A stretch of 64,000 nucleotides of DNA from Streptomyces poriferorum (GTDB taxonomy: Bacteria; Actinomycetota; Actinomycetes; Streptomycetales; Streptomycetaceae), in the NCBI RefSeq assembly GCF_019399235.1, contig NZ_JAELVH010000005.1, forward strand, positions 1 through 64,000. Direction: 5' to 3'. The notes under the pieces are model-generated. The model made no database searches, was not told the origin of the DNA, and was given only the letters and a program-made list of their open reading frames with translations. Position numbers and translations under genes: made by a program. Numbering within the stretch: the first letter of the stretch is position 1; every line of letters begins with the position of its first letter. Shown in pieces: positions 15,944 through 25,874 of this stretch.

Positions 15944-17467
15944 ATGCCGACTTTCCACACGTACGACGGGACCGAGCTCGCCTATCGCGTCATGGGGGAG
16001 GGCGAGCCACTGATCTGCCTGCCCGGCGGCGCGATGAGAGCCGGCGCCTACCTCGGGGACCTCGGCGGGCTCTCTGCCGTACGGCAGCTGGTCGTGCTCG
16101 ACCTGCGCGGGACGGGGGACTCCGCGGTACCGGACGACATCTCCACCTACCGGTGCGACCGGCTCGTCGAGGACGTCGAGGCGCTGCGCCGGCATCTGGG
16201 GACCGACCGTGCCGACCTGCTCGCCCACTCGGCGGCCGGGGATCTCGCCGCGCTCTACGTGGCACGGTACCCGCAGGCGGTGCGGAGCCTGATCCTCGTC
16301 GCACCCACCACGCGGGCGGTCGGCTTCCCGTTCGTCGAGCGCGAGGCCCGGGAGGCCGCCGCGCTGCGCAGCCCGGAACCTTGGTACGCGTCGGCGCTCC
16401 CGGCCCTGGAGGAGATCTGGGCAGGACGTATGACGGACGAACTGCGCGCAGCGGCGAGGCCGTTCCTGTACGGGCGCTGGGACGCCGCCGCGCAGTCCCA
16501 CGCCGCTTCGTCCGCGCAGCAGATCAACTCCGAAGCGGCACGGGCCTATTACGGCCAGGGGGCGTTCGATCCGGCCGCGACGGTCGCCGCACTGCGGACC
16601 CTTGCGCCACCCGTGCTCGTCCTCGCAGGTGAGTACGACGGCGTGACGACGCCCGACCGTGCCGCCGAACTGGCCGCACTCTTCCCCGAATCGGAGTTCG
16701 CCGTGCAGCGCGGCGCCGGGCACTTCCCCTGGCTCGACGACCCGGGGGCCTTCGTCCGGACCGTCACCGCCTTCCTGGACCCGGACGTGCACAGCGTCCA
16801 GGCCGGCGGGATCCGGCTCGCCCACCGCATGTGGGGCGACCCGTCCGCACCGCCCGTCGTCCTCGTCCACGGACGGTGCGGCTCCAGCGCCACCTGGACC
16901 ATCGTCGCCGAACGGCTCGCCGTCCGGCACCGGGTGTACGCCTTCGACTTCCGCGGCCACGGGCTCAGTGACTGGCCCGGCCGCTACTCCTTCGAGCTGT
17001 TCCGCGACGACCTGCACGCCTTCCTGGAAGTACGCAACCTCGCCGGTGCCACGGTCGTCGGACACTCCATGGGCGGCGCCGCGGCGTATCTGCTCGCCGA
17101 GCGGCAGCCCGGACTCATCGGCCGCCTCGTCATCGAGGAGGCGCCGCCGCCCTTCCCGCTCGACCCGCCCCGCGCAGCCGCCGAACGCCCCGGGGAGGAG
17201 CTGGACTTCGACTGGTCCCTGGTGCCCTCCACCGACGCCCAGCTCAACGACCCGGATCCGGCAGGCCGTGAACTCCTCGGCGAGATCACCGCCCCCACGC
17301 TCGTCATCGGCGGCGGGCCCAGGAGCCAGATCGACCAGGACGACATTGCCCGGATGGCCCGCTCGATCCCCGGTGCGCGGCACGTCACCATCGACGCGGG
17401 CCACCTCGTGCACACCGAACGGCCGGAGGAGTTCCTCGCGGCCCTCCGGTCGTTCGGTGTGGGCTGA
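15944..17467 (+). CDS. Tandem two-domain alpha/beta hydrolase
   Basis: 507 residues with two complete alpha/beta hydrolase domains in one chain. Domain 1 (about 1-275) has DLRGTGDS, nucleophile Ser96 in LLAHSAAGD, acidic LAGEYDGV and His in GAGHFPW. Domain 2 (about 283-507) has VLVHGRCGSS, FRGHGLSDWPG, nucleophile in VVGHSMGGAA near 373, and His in DAGHLVH. Domain 1 lacks an obvious HGG oxyanion motif (CLPGGAM instead). ATG 15944 is the start immediately before the first beta strand; the frame is open upstream but looks non-coding. No frameshift is needed, so this is a real fusion. Function is unknown; esterase, lyase or aryl-hydrolase activity is possible. Confidence 0.8.
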   Translation: MPTFHTYDGTELAYRVMGEGEPLICLPGGAMRAGAYLGDLGGLSAVRQLVVLDLRGTGDSAVPDDISTYRCDRLVEDVEALRRHLGTDRADLLAHSAAGDLAALYVARYPQAVRSLILVAPTTRAVGFPFVEREAREAAALRSPEPWYASALPALEEIWAGRMTDELRAAARPFLYGRWDAAAQSHAASSAQQINSEAARAYYGQGAFDPAATVAALRTLAPPVLVLAGEYDGVTTPDRAAELAALFPESEFAVQRGAGHFPWLDDPGAFVRTVTAFLDPDVHSVQAGGIRLAHRMWGDPSAPPVVLVHGRCGSSATWTIVAERLAVRHRVYAFDFRGHGLSDWPGRYSFELFRDDLHAFLEVRNLAGATVVGHSMGGAAAYLLAERQPGLIGRLVIEEAPPPFPLDPPRAAAERPGEELDFDWSLVPSTDAQLNDPDPAGRELLGEITAPTLVIGGGPRSQIDQDDIARMARSIPGARHVTIDAGHLVHTERPEEFLAALRSFGVG

Positions 17468-17490
17468 GCCGTTCGCGGCCCTCCTCGGCG

Positions 17491-19125
17491 TCAGTCCCGG
17501 CGCAGCAGCGCCACCATGACCTCGTGCAGCGCCGCGTCGGCGTCCTCGACACCCGACTCCGCACGCCAGGCGACGAACCCGTCGGGGCGCACCACCACGG
17601 CGCCCTCGGCGCTCGTCCCGTGCGCCTCGGCCCAGTCGGCACCGTCCTCCGGCTCCAGGTCCCCGCCCGGGCCCGTGCCGATCCCGAACGCGTCGAGCCG
17701 CACCCCCAGCCGTTCGCCGACCCGGGCCGCCGCCCGCCGCCACGCCACGTCCGCGGCGTCGGTCAGCAGCACGAACGACCGCTCGTACAGGTCGAGCGTG
17801 GAGATCCGCTCACCGGCCCGGCGGACCCACAGATGCGGCGCCCTGCTGCCCGGTTCACCCGCCAGCTGCACGCCTTCGGGCACCACGGGCCACTCCGGGC
17901 CGATGCCCAGCACCGCGCCGTCGACATAGCGGTAGCCCAGCGCCACGTTCAGCATCCCGCCGCGCTTACCGCCGCCCACGGTCGGCGCAGGCGCGTACCC
18001 CGGGTGGCTGTGCTCGCCCGAACGTGCCGAGGCCCGCTCGCTCGTCGCCCGGGCCACCGGCCGCCGCTCCGCCTCGTACGTGTCCAGCAGGCCCGGGCCC
18101 GCCTCGTCGCGCAGCACGGCCGCGAGCTTCCACGCCAGGTTGTGCGCGTCCTGGATGCCCGTGTTGGAGCCGAACGCCCCGGTGGGCGACATCTCGTGCG
18201 CCGAGTCGCCGGCCAGGAAGACGCGGCCCCGCGAGTACCGGTCGGCCACCCGCTCCGCCGCGTGCCACGGCGCCTTGCCGGTGATCTCGACGTCGATGTC
18301 CGGCGCCCCGACCGCCTTGCGGATGTGTGCCACGCACCGCTCGTCCGTGAAGTCCTCCAGCGTCTCGCCCCGGTCCGGCTGCCACGGCGCGTGGAACACC
18401 CACTCCCGCTCGTTGTCCACCGGCAGCAGCGCGCCGTCCGCCTCCGGATTGGTCAGGTAGCACACGATGAAGCGCCGGTCGCCCAGCACCTCGGCGAGCT
18501 GCCGGGACCGGAAGGTGATGCTCACGTTGTGGAACAGGTCACCGGCACCCGAACGGCCGATGCGCAACTGCTCCCGGACCGGGCTGCGCGGGCCGTCGGC
18601 CGCGATCAGGTAGTCCGCCCGCACAGTGGTGTGCTCGCCCGTCTCCCGGTTCTTCAGGACCGCCCCGACCCCCGCCGCATCCGGGTCGAACGAGAGCAGC
18701 TCGGTGGAGAACCGCAGATCACCGCCCTGCTCCCGGGCCCGGTCCAGGAGGACCGGCTCCAGGTCGTTCTGACTGCACAGGCACCAGCCGCTCGGGCTGA
18801 AACGGGCCAGTGCGCCACCCGGGTCGATTTCCTTGAACAGCCACTCCTGGTCGTCGCCGGTCAGTGAACCGGCTTGCAGAATGCCGTGGTTCTCCGCCAG
18901 GACGGACGCCGCGGCACGGATCTGCGGCTCCACCCCCGCCCGGCGGAAGATCTCCATCGTGCGGACGTTGTTGCCGCGGCCCCGTGGATGTGTCGAAGTG
19001 GCGGCGTGCTTCTCGACCAGCAGGTGCTCGACGCCGAGCCGGCCGAGGAAGAGGGACGCGGAAAGGCCCACCAGGGAGCCGCCCACGATGAGGACCGGTA
19101 CTTGGACGTCGACGTTCTCGTTCAT
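17491..19125 (-). CDS. whiE-ORFVIII: FAD-dependent aromatic hydroxylase, whiE ORFVIII type
   Basis: 544 residues, start ATG 19125. VLIVGGSLVGLSASLFLGRLG at about 11-31 is the Rossmann FAD site (reported here in outline). YLIAADGPRSPVREQL is the DG motif and VFLAGDSAHEMSPTGAFG near 303 the second FAD motif. The C-terminal domain has a thioredoxin-like fold as in PgaE/RdmE/TetX-related polyketide hydroxylases. It lies divergent to a complete spore-pigment PKS operon in exactly the place of whiE ORFVIII of S. coelicolor, which hydroxylates the pigment precursor late in spore maturation. Expression would be confined to pre-spore compartments by analogy (inference). Confidence 0.85.
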   Translation of the reverse strand: MNENVDVQVPVLIVGGSLVGLSASLFLGRLGVEHLLVEKHAATSTHPRGRGNNVRTMEIFRRAGVEPQIRAAASVLAENHGILQAGSLTGDDQEWLFKEIDPGGALARFSPSGWCLCSQNDLEPVLLDRAREQGGDLRFSTELLSFDPDAAGVGAVLKNRETGEHTTVRADYLIAADGPRSPVREQLRIGRSGAGDLFHNVSITFRSRQLAEVLGDRRFIVCYLTNPEADGALLPVDNEREWVFHAPWQPDRGETLEDFTDERCVAHIRKAVGAPDIDVEITGKAPWHAAERVADRYSRGRVFLAGDSAHEMSPTGAFGSNTGIQDAHNLAWKLAAVLRDEAGPGLLDTYEAERRPVARATSERASARSGEHSHPGYAPAPTVGGGKRGGMLNVALGYRYVDGAVLGIGPEWPVVPEGVQLAGEPGSRAPHLWVRRAGERISTLDLYERSFVLLTDAADVAWRRAAARVGERLGVRLDAFGIGTGPGGDLEPEDGADWAEAHGTSAEGAVVVRPDGFVAWRAESGVEDADAALHEVMVALLRRD

Positions 19126-19388
19126 TGAGTCGCTCCAGCTCGGACGCCGTACAGATGCAGTGTCCATGCCCGTGTCGGAGCCTTGCGGGAGCGGTTCGGA
19201 CGCCCGCTCACCTGAACGGTTCATAAATCTCGCGTCAGCCGGACCAGCGATTCACGATCGGTCACGGAGACGTCGCCCACGGTCCGGGCGGACCGTGCGC
19301 ATCCGCCGGGAGATTCCCCGCTCCGACCCCCACACGACGGTTCCCACCGGCCCGGCCGGTTCTCGCCTCGTCCGAAGGAGTTCGCAAG
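19126..19388. promoter_or_regulatory. Divergent promoter region of the spore-pigment cluster
   Basis: 263 bases between the hydroxylase and the SchA/CurD gene. It contains an AT-rich patch, GGTTCATAAATC (about 19216-19227), that stands out from the GC-rich surroundings and would suit a promoter toward the hydroxylase. An AAGGAG ribosome site precedes the ATG at 19389. In S. coelicolor the equivalent interval carries the developmentally timed whiEP1 and whiEP2 promoters; no sigma-factor box could be assigned here with confidence. Confidence 0.45.
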
Positions 19389-20510
19389 ATGACCACCACG
19401 CTCTCGGAACGGACCTCCCAGTCCGCCTTCGACGGATCAAGGCTGCGGGTCATCCTGCTGCTTGACCTGCACGACGGCGCCCAGAAGCAGTTCCTGGAGG
19501 CGTACGAGCACATGCGCAACCAGGTCGCCTCGATCCCCGGCCACATCAGTGACCAGCTGTGCCAGTCCATCGAGAACCCGTCGCAGTGGCTCATCACCAG
19601 CGAGTGGGAGAGCGCGCCGCCCTTCCTCGCCTGGGTCAACAGCGAGGACCACGTCGCCACGGTCCAGCCCCTGCACAGCTGCGTACGCGACACCCGCTCG
19701 CTGCGCTTCAGCGTCCTGCGCGAGACCGGCGCGGCCTTCGAGGAGAGCTTCGAGCCCGTCAAGGGCGGTCTCCAGGCCGCGCCCCGCCTCGGGGACGGGG
19801 TCGTGCGCCACGCGCTGACGTTCACCGTCAAGCCGGGCACCGAGGAGATCGTCGCGAAGATCCTCGCCGACTACGACTCCCCGCAGGCCCGGGTCGACGA
19901 GCACACCCGACTGCGCCGCACCTCGCTGTTCTTGCACGGCAACCGGGTGGTGCGTGCGGTCGAGGTCGAGGGCGACCTCCTCGCGGCCCTGCGGCACGTC
20001 TCCCGGCAGCCCGAGGTCCGGGCCGTGGAGGAGGCGATCAACCCGTACCTGGAGCAGGACCGCGACCTGGCCGACCCCGACTCCGCCAGGATGTTCTTCA
20101 CCCGGGCGGCCCTGCCCACCGTCCACCACGTGACGACGGGCCGCCACGCAGCCGGGGAGCGCAAGCGCCACGCGCTGTTCTACCAGGCCAAGGAGGGCTG
20201 CGGAATGGCGCTGGCCCGCCTCCTGGCCGAGCACGACGAGGAGGAGGCCGACAACACCGGCAGCCCCATCGAGAGCAGCACGATCTTCCAGCGCGACGAC
20301 ATCGTGGTCCGTCTGCTGGAGGTGGGCGGCCCGCTCGACGCGCAGCCCGCCAAGGCCCTCGGCATCCACGGCCCCGGCAAGGCCGCCCGGCTCGCCCGCC
20401 TCCTCGACGGCGAGGCGAACGCCGTGCCGTCGAGCGACGAGGACGCCGCACGATTCCTGGCCCGGTCCGAGATGAAGCTGATCACCGACCGGCGGGCCGC
20501 GGAGTCCTGA
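19389..20510 (+). CDS. whiE-ORFI: SchA/CurD-domain protein, whiE ORFI type
   Basis: 373 residues. The N-terminal half ([24 protein letters not shown]) and the middle ([19 protein letters not shown]) look like ferredoxin-like alpha/beta repeats. A third such segment follows ([21 protein letters not shown]), then a short C-terminal tail. This is the SchA/CurD family found at the start of spore-pigment PKS operons (whiE ORFI, schA, curD). Its biochemical role in pigment formation is unresolved; it may assist cyclisation or dimerisation. AAGGAG lies nine bases before the ATG. It is first gene of a tightly packed seven-gene operon. Confidence 0.88.
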   Translation: MTTTLSERTSQSAFDGSRLRVILLLDLHDGAQKQFLEAYEHMRNQVASIPGHISDQLCQSIENPSQWLITSEWESAPPFLAWVNSEDHVATVQPLHSCVRDTRSLRFSVLRETGAAFEESFEPVKGGLQAAPRLGDGVVRHALTFTVKPGTEEIVAKILADYDSPQARVDEHTRLRRTSLFLHGNRVVRAVEVEGDLLAALRHVSRQPEVRAVEEAINPYLEQDRDLADPDSARMFFTRAALPTVHHVTTGRHAAGERKRHALFYQAKEGCGMALARLLAEHDEEEADNTGSPIESSTIFQRDDIVVRLLEVGGPLDAQPAKALGIHGPGKAARLARLLDGEANAVPSSDEDAARFLARSEMKLITDRRAAES

Positions 20511-20586
20511 GCCGCGCAGCAGCACCCTGGGGGGTTCTCGCTCAACCCGTCGACACAACGCGCCATGCGCCAGGAGGAAAGCAGCC

Positions 20587-21021
20587 ATGACCATCCACCG
20601 GCCACGCATCGTGGACCTCAGTGAGACCCAGCCCAACACCAGGCGCGGGGGTGACCTGCGCGCCCTTCTCACCCCGACGGCCGTGGGCGCCACCAGCGGC
20701 TTCATGGGGCTGGCCATCATTCAGCCCGGCGACCGCATCGCGGAGCACTACCACCCGTACTCCGAGGAGTTCGTCTACGTCGTGGACGGGCTGCTCGAAG
20801 TGGACCTGGACGGCGAGCCGTACGCGATGCGGCCGGACCAGGGACTGCTGATCCCCCTGAACGTACGCCACCGCTTCCGCAACGTCGGTGACGTCGAGGC
20901 GCGCATGGTCTTCCACCTCGGCCCGCTCGCGCCCCGTCCGGAACTCGGTCACGTCGACACCGAGGTCACCGAGTCGGCGGAGCGGGGCGCGCCGCCAGAA
21001 CGAACCGAGGCAGCCTCATGA
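20587..21021 (+). CDS. whiE-ORFII: Cupin protein of spore-pigment cluster, whiE ORFII type
   Basis: 144 residues, a single cupin barrel. [15 protein letters not shown] (about 54-68) and a second motif ending [11 protein letters not shown] (about 95-105) place His/Glu ligands for a metal. AGGAGG precedes the ATG and the stop overlaps the ATG of the ketosynthase (ATGA). Cupins at this position (CurB/SchB/WhiE II) are needed for full pigment production, probably in ring closure or oxidation of the poly-beta-ketone; the reaction is not established. Confidence 0.87.
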   Translation: MTIHRPRIVDLSETQPNTRRGGDLRALLTPTAVGATSGFMGLAIIQPGDRIAEHYHPYSEEFVYVVDGLLEVDLDGEPYAMRPDQGLLIPLNVRHRFRNVGDVEARMVFHLGPLAPRPELGHVDTEVTESAERGAPPERTEAAS

Positions 21022-22286
21022 CCCGGCGTGTGGCCGTCACCGGCGTCGGCGTAGTCGCCCCGGGCGGCATCGGCACCCCGGCCTTCTGGGACCTGCTCTC
21101 CAACGGCCGCACCGCGACCCGGGGCATCACCCTCTTCGACCCGGCCGGCTTCCGGTCCCGGATCGCCGCCGAGTGCGACTTCGACCCGGCGGCGTACGGG
21201 CTGGACGAGGAGGAGGTAGCCCGGGCGGACCGCTACGTGCAGTTCGCGATGGTGGCCGCCCGCGAGGCCCTCGCCGACGCGGGCCTCGACCCGGAGCGCA
21301 CCGACCCGTGGCGCATGGGCGTCTCGCTCGGCACCGCGGTGGGCGGCACCACCCGGCTGGAGCACGACTACGTCGCCGTCAGCGGCAGCGGAGCACGCTG
21401 GGACGTCGACCACCGCCCGGCCGGGCCCCATCTGGAGCGCGCCTTCTCACCCAGCTCGCTTGCCGCGGCGGTCGCCGAACAGGTCGGCGCGCACGGACCG
21501 GTGCAGACCGTCTCCACCGGCTGCACCTCCGGCCTGGACGCGATCGGCTACGCCTTCCACTCCATCGAGGAGGGCCGCGTCGACGTGTGCATCGCCGGGG
21601 CGTCGGACTCCCCGATCACCCCGATCACCGTCGCGTGCTTCGACGCGATCAAGGCGACCTCGGCCAACAACGAGGACCCGGAGCACGCTTCCCGGCCCTT
21701 CGACTCCCGCCGCGACGGCTTCGTGATGGGTGAGGGCGGAGCCGTACTCGTCCTGGAGGAACTGGAGCACGCACGCGCCCGCGGCGCGACGGTGTACTGC
21801 GAGATCGCGGGCTACGCCACCTTCGGCAACGCCTACCACATGACCGGGCTGACCCCGGAGGGCCTGGAGATGGCCGAGGCCATCAACCGGGCGCTCGGAC
21901 ACGCCGGCATCGCCGCCGCGGACATCGACTACGTCAACGCGCACGGCTCGGGCACCAAGCAGAACGACCGCCACGAGACCGCCGCCGTGAAGCGGGCGCT
22001 CGGCGCACACGCCCACGACGTACCGATGAGCTCCATCAAGTCGATGGTGGGTCACTCGCTCGGGGCTATCGGCGCGATAGAGATCGCCGCCTGCGTACTC
22101 GCCCTGGTCCACCAGACCGTACCGCCGACGGCGAACTACGAGTCCCCGGACCCCGAGTGCGACCTCGACTACGTACCCCGCACCGCACGACCCCTGAAAC
22201 TGCGCAGCGTCCTGTCGGTCGGCAGCGGATTCGGCGGATTCCAGTCCGCGGTGGCCCTGACCAGAAGCGGTGGGAGGACACCATGA
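21018..22286 (+). CDS. whiE-ORFIII: Type II PKS ketosynthase alpha, whiE ORFIII type
   Basis: 422 residues, full length for KS-alpha. Cys169 in [12 protein letters not shown] is the acyl-carrying nucleophile. [15 protein letters not shown] and [11 protein letters not shown] supply the two catalytic His, with Lys in the [10 protein letters not shown] segment. With the next gene product it forms the KS/CLF heterodimer that builds a C24-type poly-beta-ketone in whiE-like systems from malonyl-ACP (length by analogy). The ATG overlaps the cupin stop, and its own stop overlaps the CLF start, so the three are translationally coupled. Confidence 0.93.
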   Translation: MTRRVAVTGVGVVAPGGIGTPAFWDLLSNGRTATRGITLFDPAGFRSRIAAECDFDPAAYGLDEEEVARADRYVQFAMVAAREALADAGLDPERTDPWRMGVSLGTAVGGTTRLEHDYVAVSGSGARWDVDHRPAGPHLERAFSPSSLAAAVAEQVGAHGPVQTVSTGCTSGLDAIGYAFHSIEEGRVDVCIAGASDSPITPITVACFDAIKATSANNEDPEHASRPFDSRRDGFVMGEGGAVLVLEELEHARARGATVYCEIAGYATFGNAYHMTGLTPEGLEMAEAINRALGHAGIAAADIDYVNAHGSGTKQNDRHETAAVKRALGAHAHDVPMSSIKSMVGHSLGAIGAIEIAACVLALVHQTVPPTANYESPDPECDLDYVPRTARPLKLRSVLSVGSGFGGFQSAVALTRSGGRTP

Positions 22287-23524
22287 GCAAGGCCCGGCAG
22301 CCCCGCCAGACCGTAGTCACCGGCATCGGCGTCGTCGCCCCCAACGGCACGACCACCGAGGCCTTCTGGAAGCGGACGCAGGAAGGCATGAGCGTCCTGG
22401 ACCGGGTCACCCGTGAAGGGTGCGAGGAACTGCCCCTGCACGTGGCCGGCGAGGTCCGGGGCTTCGACCCGGTCTCGCTGATCGAGGAGCGCTACCTCGT
22501 ACAGACCGACCGGTTCACACACTTCGCGATGGCCGCGGCCGACATGGCGCTGGACGACGCCAGGCTGGGCCGCGCCGACTACGAGGACGCCCCGTACAGC
22601 GTGGGCGTGGTGACCGCCGCCGGTTCGGGCGGCGGCGAGTTCGGCCAGCGCGAACTGCAGCGACTGTGGGGCCAGGGTTCCAAGTACGTCGGCCCCTACC
22701 AGTCGATCGCCTGGTTCTACGCGGCCAGCACCGGCCAGATCTCCATCCGCGGCGGCTTCAAGGGGCCGTGCGCGGTGGTGGCCAGCGACGAGGCCGGCGG
22801 CCTCGACGCCCTGGCGCACGCCGACCGGTCCGTCCGGCGCGGCACCGACGCGGTGGTGGTCGGCGCGGCGGAGGCCCCGCTCGCGCCCTACTCCGTCGTC
22901 TGCCAGCTCGGCTACCGGGACCTGAGCGCCGCCGAGGAGCCGACGCGGGCCTACCGCCCGTTCACCTCGGACGCCTGTGGATTCGTGCCCGCCGAGGGCG
23001 GGGCGATGTTCGTGGTCGAGGAGGAGACGGCGGCCCGGGAGCGCGGCGCCCGGGTCCGGGCCGAGATCGCCGGTCACGCGGCCACGTTCACCACCGCGAT
23101 GCGCTGGGAGGAGTCCCGCGAAGGGCTCGCCCACGCCATCGAGGGCGCGCTGCGCGAGGCCGGCTGCGCCCCCGAGGAGATCGACGTGGTCTTCGCGGAC
23201 GCCCTCGGGGTTCCGGAGGCCGACCGGGCCGAGGCACTGGCGCTGGCCGACGCGCTGGGCGCGCACGGCCGCCGCGTCCCGGTGACCGCGCCGAAGACCG
23301 GTATCGGACGGGCCTACTGCGGAGCCCCCGTTCTCGACGCGGCCGCCGCCGTCCTCGCCATGGAGAACGGCCTGATCCCGCCCACGCCCAACGTCTTCGA
23401 GGTGTGCCACGACCTCGACGTCGTCATGGGCCGCGCCCGCCCCGCCGAGCTGCGCACGGCCCTCGTGCTCAGCCGCGGCCTCATGGGCTCCAACGCGGCG
23501 ATGGTGCTTCGGCGCCCCGCGTGA
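22283..23524 (+). CDS. whiE-ORFIV: Type II PKS chain length factor, whiE ORFIV type
   Basis: 413 residues, KS-beta. At the position matching the KS-alpha Cys the sequence is [13 protein letters not shown] with Glu170, where many antibiotic CLFs carry Gln. The catalytic His motifs are degraded ([28 protein letters not shown]), as expected for a non-condensing subunit. It sets chain length and takes part in malonyl-ACP decarboxylation in complex with KS-alpha. GGGAGG lies five bases before the ATG, which overlaps the KS-alpha stop. Confidence 0.93.
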   Translation: MSKARQPRQTVVTGIGVVAPNGTTTEAFWKRTQEGMSVLDRVTREGCEELPLHVAGEVRGFDPVSLIEERYLVQTDRFTHFAMAAADMALDDARLGRADYEDAPYSVGVVTAAGSGGGEFGQRELQRLWGQGSKYVGPYQSIAWFYAASTGQISIRGGFKGPCAVVASDEAGGLDALAHADRSVRRGTDAVVVGAAEAPLAPYSVVCQLGYRDLSAAEEPTRAYRPFTSDACGFVPAEGGAMFVVEEETAARERGARVRAEIAGHAATFTTAMRWEESREGLAHAIEGALREAGCAPEEIDVVFADALGVPEADRAEALALADALGAHGRRVPVTAPKTGIGRAYCGAPVLDAAAAVLAMENGLIPPTPNVFEVCHDLDVVMGRARPAELRTALVLSRGLMGSNAAMVLRRPA

Positions 23525-23561
23525 ACCCCACCGACCACCCCCGTGAGAAGGAGAAGCCCTC

Positions 23562-24300
<739 letters not shown>

Positions 24301-24319
24301 CACACCGTCCGCCGACGGC

Positions 24320-24356
24320 GGTCCGGGGCCCGGCCTCCCCGGCCGGGCCCCGGACC
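24320..24356. promoter_or_regulatory. Strong intra-operon hairpin between whiE ORFVI and ORFVII homologues
   Basis: A perfect 16-bp inverted repeat (GGTCCGGGGCCCGGCC, 24320-24335) closes over a 5-base loop with 24341-24356. It ends 23 bases before the start of the last cyclase gene. No T-run follows. It could be a partial terminator or an mRNA-processing/stability element that lowers expression of the final gene relative to the PKS. Confidence 0.65.
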
Positions 24357-24379
24357 GGGTACCAGAAAGGCACCACCTG

Positions 24380-24712
24380 ATGCACCACGCTCTGATCGTC
24401 GCCCGGATGGCGCCGGAATCCGCGCCGGACATCGCCGAGCTGTTCGCCGCCTCCGACAGCAGTGAGCTGCCGCACCTGGTGGGCGTCACCCGGCGCAAGC
24501 TGTTCCAGTTCGGCGACGTCTATCTGCACCTGATCGAGTCCGAGCGTCCGCCGGGCCCGGAGATCGCCAAGGTGACGGGCCATCCGGCGTTCAAGGACAT
24601 CAGCGACCGGCTCACCGCCTTCGTCAGCCCCTACGACCCGCAGACCTGGCGGGGACCGAAGGACGCGATGGCGCAGGAGTTCTACCGCTGGGAGCGCGAC
24701 TCCACCGCATGA
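24380..24712 (+). CDS. whiE-ORFVII: TcmI-family polyketide cyclase, whiE ORFVII type
   Basis: 110 residues, ferredoxin-like TcmI fold: HHALIVARMAPESAPDIAELF, LVGVTRRKLFQFGDVYLHLIE, HPAFKDISDRLTAFVSPYDP. TcmI relatives close later rings of aromatic polyketides. AGAAAGG lies near the ATG. The gene is separated from the rest of the operon by a hairpin and is followed by a longer one, so its dosage may be set separately. Confidence 0.9.
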   Translation: MHHALIVARMAPESAPDIAELFAASDSSELPHLVGVTRRKLFQFGDVYLHLIESERPPGPEIAKVTGHPAFKDISDRLTAFVSPYDPQTWRGPKDAMAQEFYRWERDSTA

Positions 24713-24718
24713 CGAGAC

Positions 24719-24764
24719 GACGGGGCCCCGGGCCCGGCCGCTGGGCCGGACCCGGGGCCCCGTC
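24719..24764. terminator. Bidirectional terminator after the spore-pigment operon
   Basis: A 21-bp inverted repeat with one mismatch (left 24719-24739, right 24744-24764, loop GCTG) lies between the convergent TcmI-like gene (stop 24712) and methyltransferase gene (stop codon 24778-24780). It is the strongest hairpin in the cluster. Confidence 0.8.
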
Positions 24765-24777
24765 ATGTGCGGACGCG

Positions 24778-25839
24778 TCAGCCGGGGACCACGCACTCGA
24801 ACGCGTGGAGGTACGGGTTGACCGGCCGGATCTCGCCGATGGCCAGCCCGGCGCCGGACAGCCGGTCGACCAGGCTCTGCCGGGTGTGCTTGGCGCCGCC
24901 GACGTTCAGGAGCAGCAGCAGGTCCATGGCGGTGGTGAACCGCATCGACGGGGTGTCGTCGACGAGGTTCTCGATGACGACGACCCGGGCCCCGGGACGT
25001 GCCGCGGCGCAGACGGACGCGAGCGCCCGGCGGGTGCTGTCGTCGTCCCACTCCAGGATGTTCTTGATGATGTAGAGATCGGCGGCCACCGGAATGCCCT
25101 CGCGGCAGTCTCCGGCCACGATGGACGCCCGGCCCGCGAGCGAACCGCCGTCCCGCAGCCGCTCGTCGGCCCGTGCCACCACACCCGGCAGGTCCATCAG
25201 GGTGCCGCTGACCGACGGGTGCTTCTCCAGCAGGCTCGCCAGCACGTGCCCCTGACCACCGCCGATGTCGGCGACGACCGACACCCCGGTGAGGTCGAGC
25301 AGGGCGGCGACGTCCAGCGCGGACTGCATGCTGGACGTCGTCATGGCCCGGTTGAACACCTGGGCCGACTCGTGGGCGTCCTGGTGGAGGTAGTCGAAGA
25401 ACTCCTTGCCGAACACGTCCTCGAAGACGTTGCCGCCGGAGCGCACCGCGTCGTCCAGCCGGGGCCAGACCTCCCACGTCCACGGCTCCGTGCACCACAG
25501 CGAGATGTCCCGCAGGCTGTGCGGGTCGTCCTCGCGCAGCAGTCGTGACATGTCGGTGTGGGTGAAGGTGCCGTCGGCGTTCTCGGCGAAGATGCCGTAG
25601 CAGGACAGGGCACGCAGCAGCCGCCGCAGCGGCCCCGGTTCGGTCTTCACCACGGCGGCGAGCTCGTCCGCGGTGGCCGGCTTCTCACCCAGCGCGTCCG
25701 CGACGCGCAGCCGGGCGGCTGCGCGCACGGCCGCGGAGCGGGCGGCCCCGAACACGATCTCGCGCAGCCGCATGGCCGGCTGCGGGGTGGGGACCGGCTG
25801 GACGGGAGTGGTGGTGGGGGTGGTGCTCACGGTGGTCAT
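24778..25839 (-). CDS. O-methyltransferase-fold protein beside spore-pigment cluster
   Basis: 353 residues; ATG 25839 behind GGAG. It has a winged-helix dimerisation domain (about 25-110) and a Rossmann domain with VVADIGGGQGHVLASLL at about 188-204, as in the DnrK/RdmB/TcmO class. The segment that usually reads VLHDWDD, containing the catalytic His, is ILEWDDD here, so either transfer uses another base or the protein is not a typical methyltransferase. The Pro/Thr-rich first 20 residues are probably disordered. It is convergent with the pigment operon and likely decorates the pigment (inference). The beta-helix gene lies 35 bases upstream on the same strand. Confidence 0.8.
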   Translation of the reverse strand: MTTVSTTPTTTPVQPVPTPQPAMRLREIVFGAARSAAVRAAARLRVADALGEKPATADELAAVVKTEPGPLRRLLRALSCYGIFAENADGTFTHTDMSRLLREDDPHSLRDISLWCTEPWTWEVWPRLDDAVRSGGNVFEDVFGKEFFDYLHQDAHESAQVFNRAMTTSSMQSALDVAALLDLTGVSVVADIGGGQGHVLASLLEKHPSVSGTLMDLPGVVARADERLRDGGSLAGRASIVAGDCREGIPVAADLYIIKNILEWDDDSTRRALASVCAAARPGARVVVIENLVDDTPSMRFTTAMDLLLLLNVGGAKHTRQSLVDRLSGAGLAIGEIRPVNPYLHAFECVVPG

Positions 25840-25874
25840 GCCGTCTCGCTTCTCCTTGTGCGGGGGGACACCGG

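Noticed and set aside
13557..16013. 818-residue plus-strand frame across DUF574 methyltransferase and paaK
   Set aside because: Arg/Pro/Gly-rich composition typical of an antisense frame; opposite strand encodes PaaK with intact motifs.
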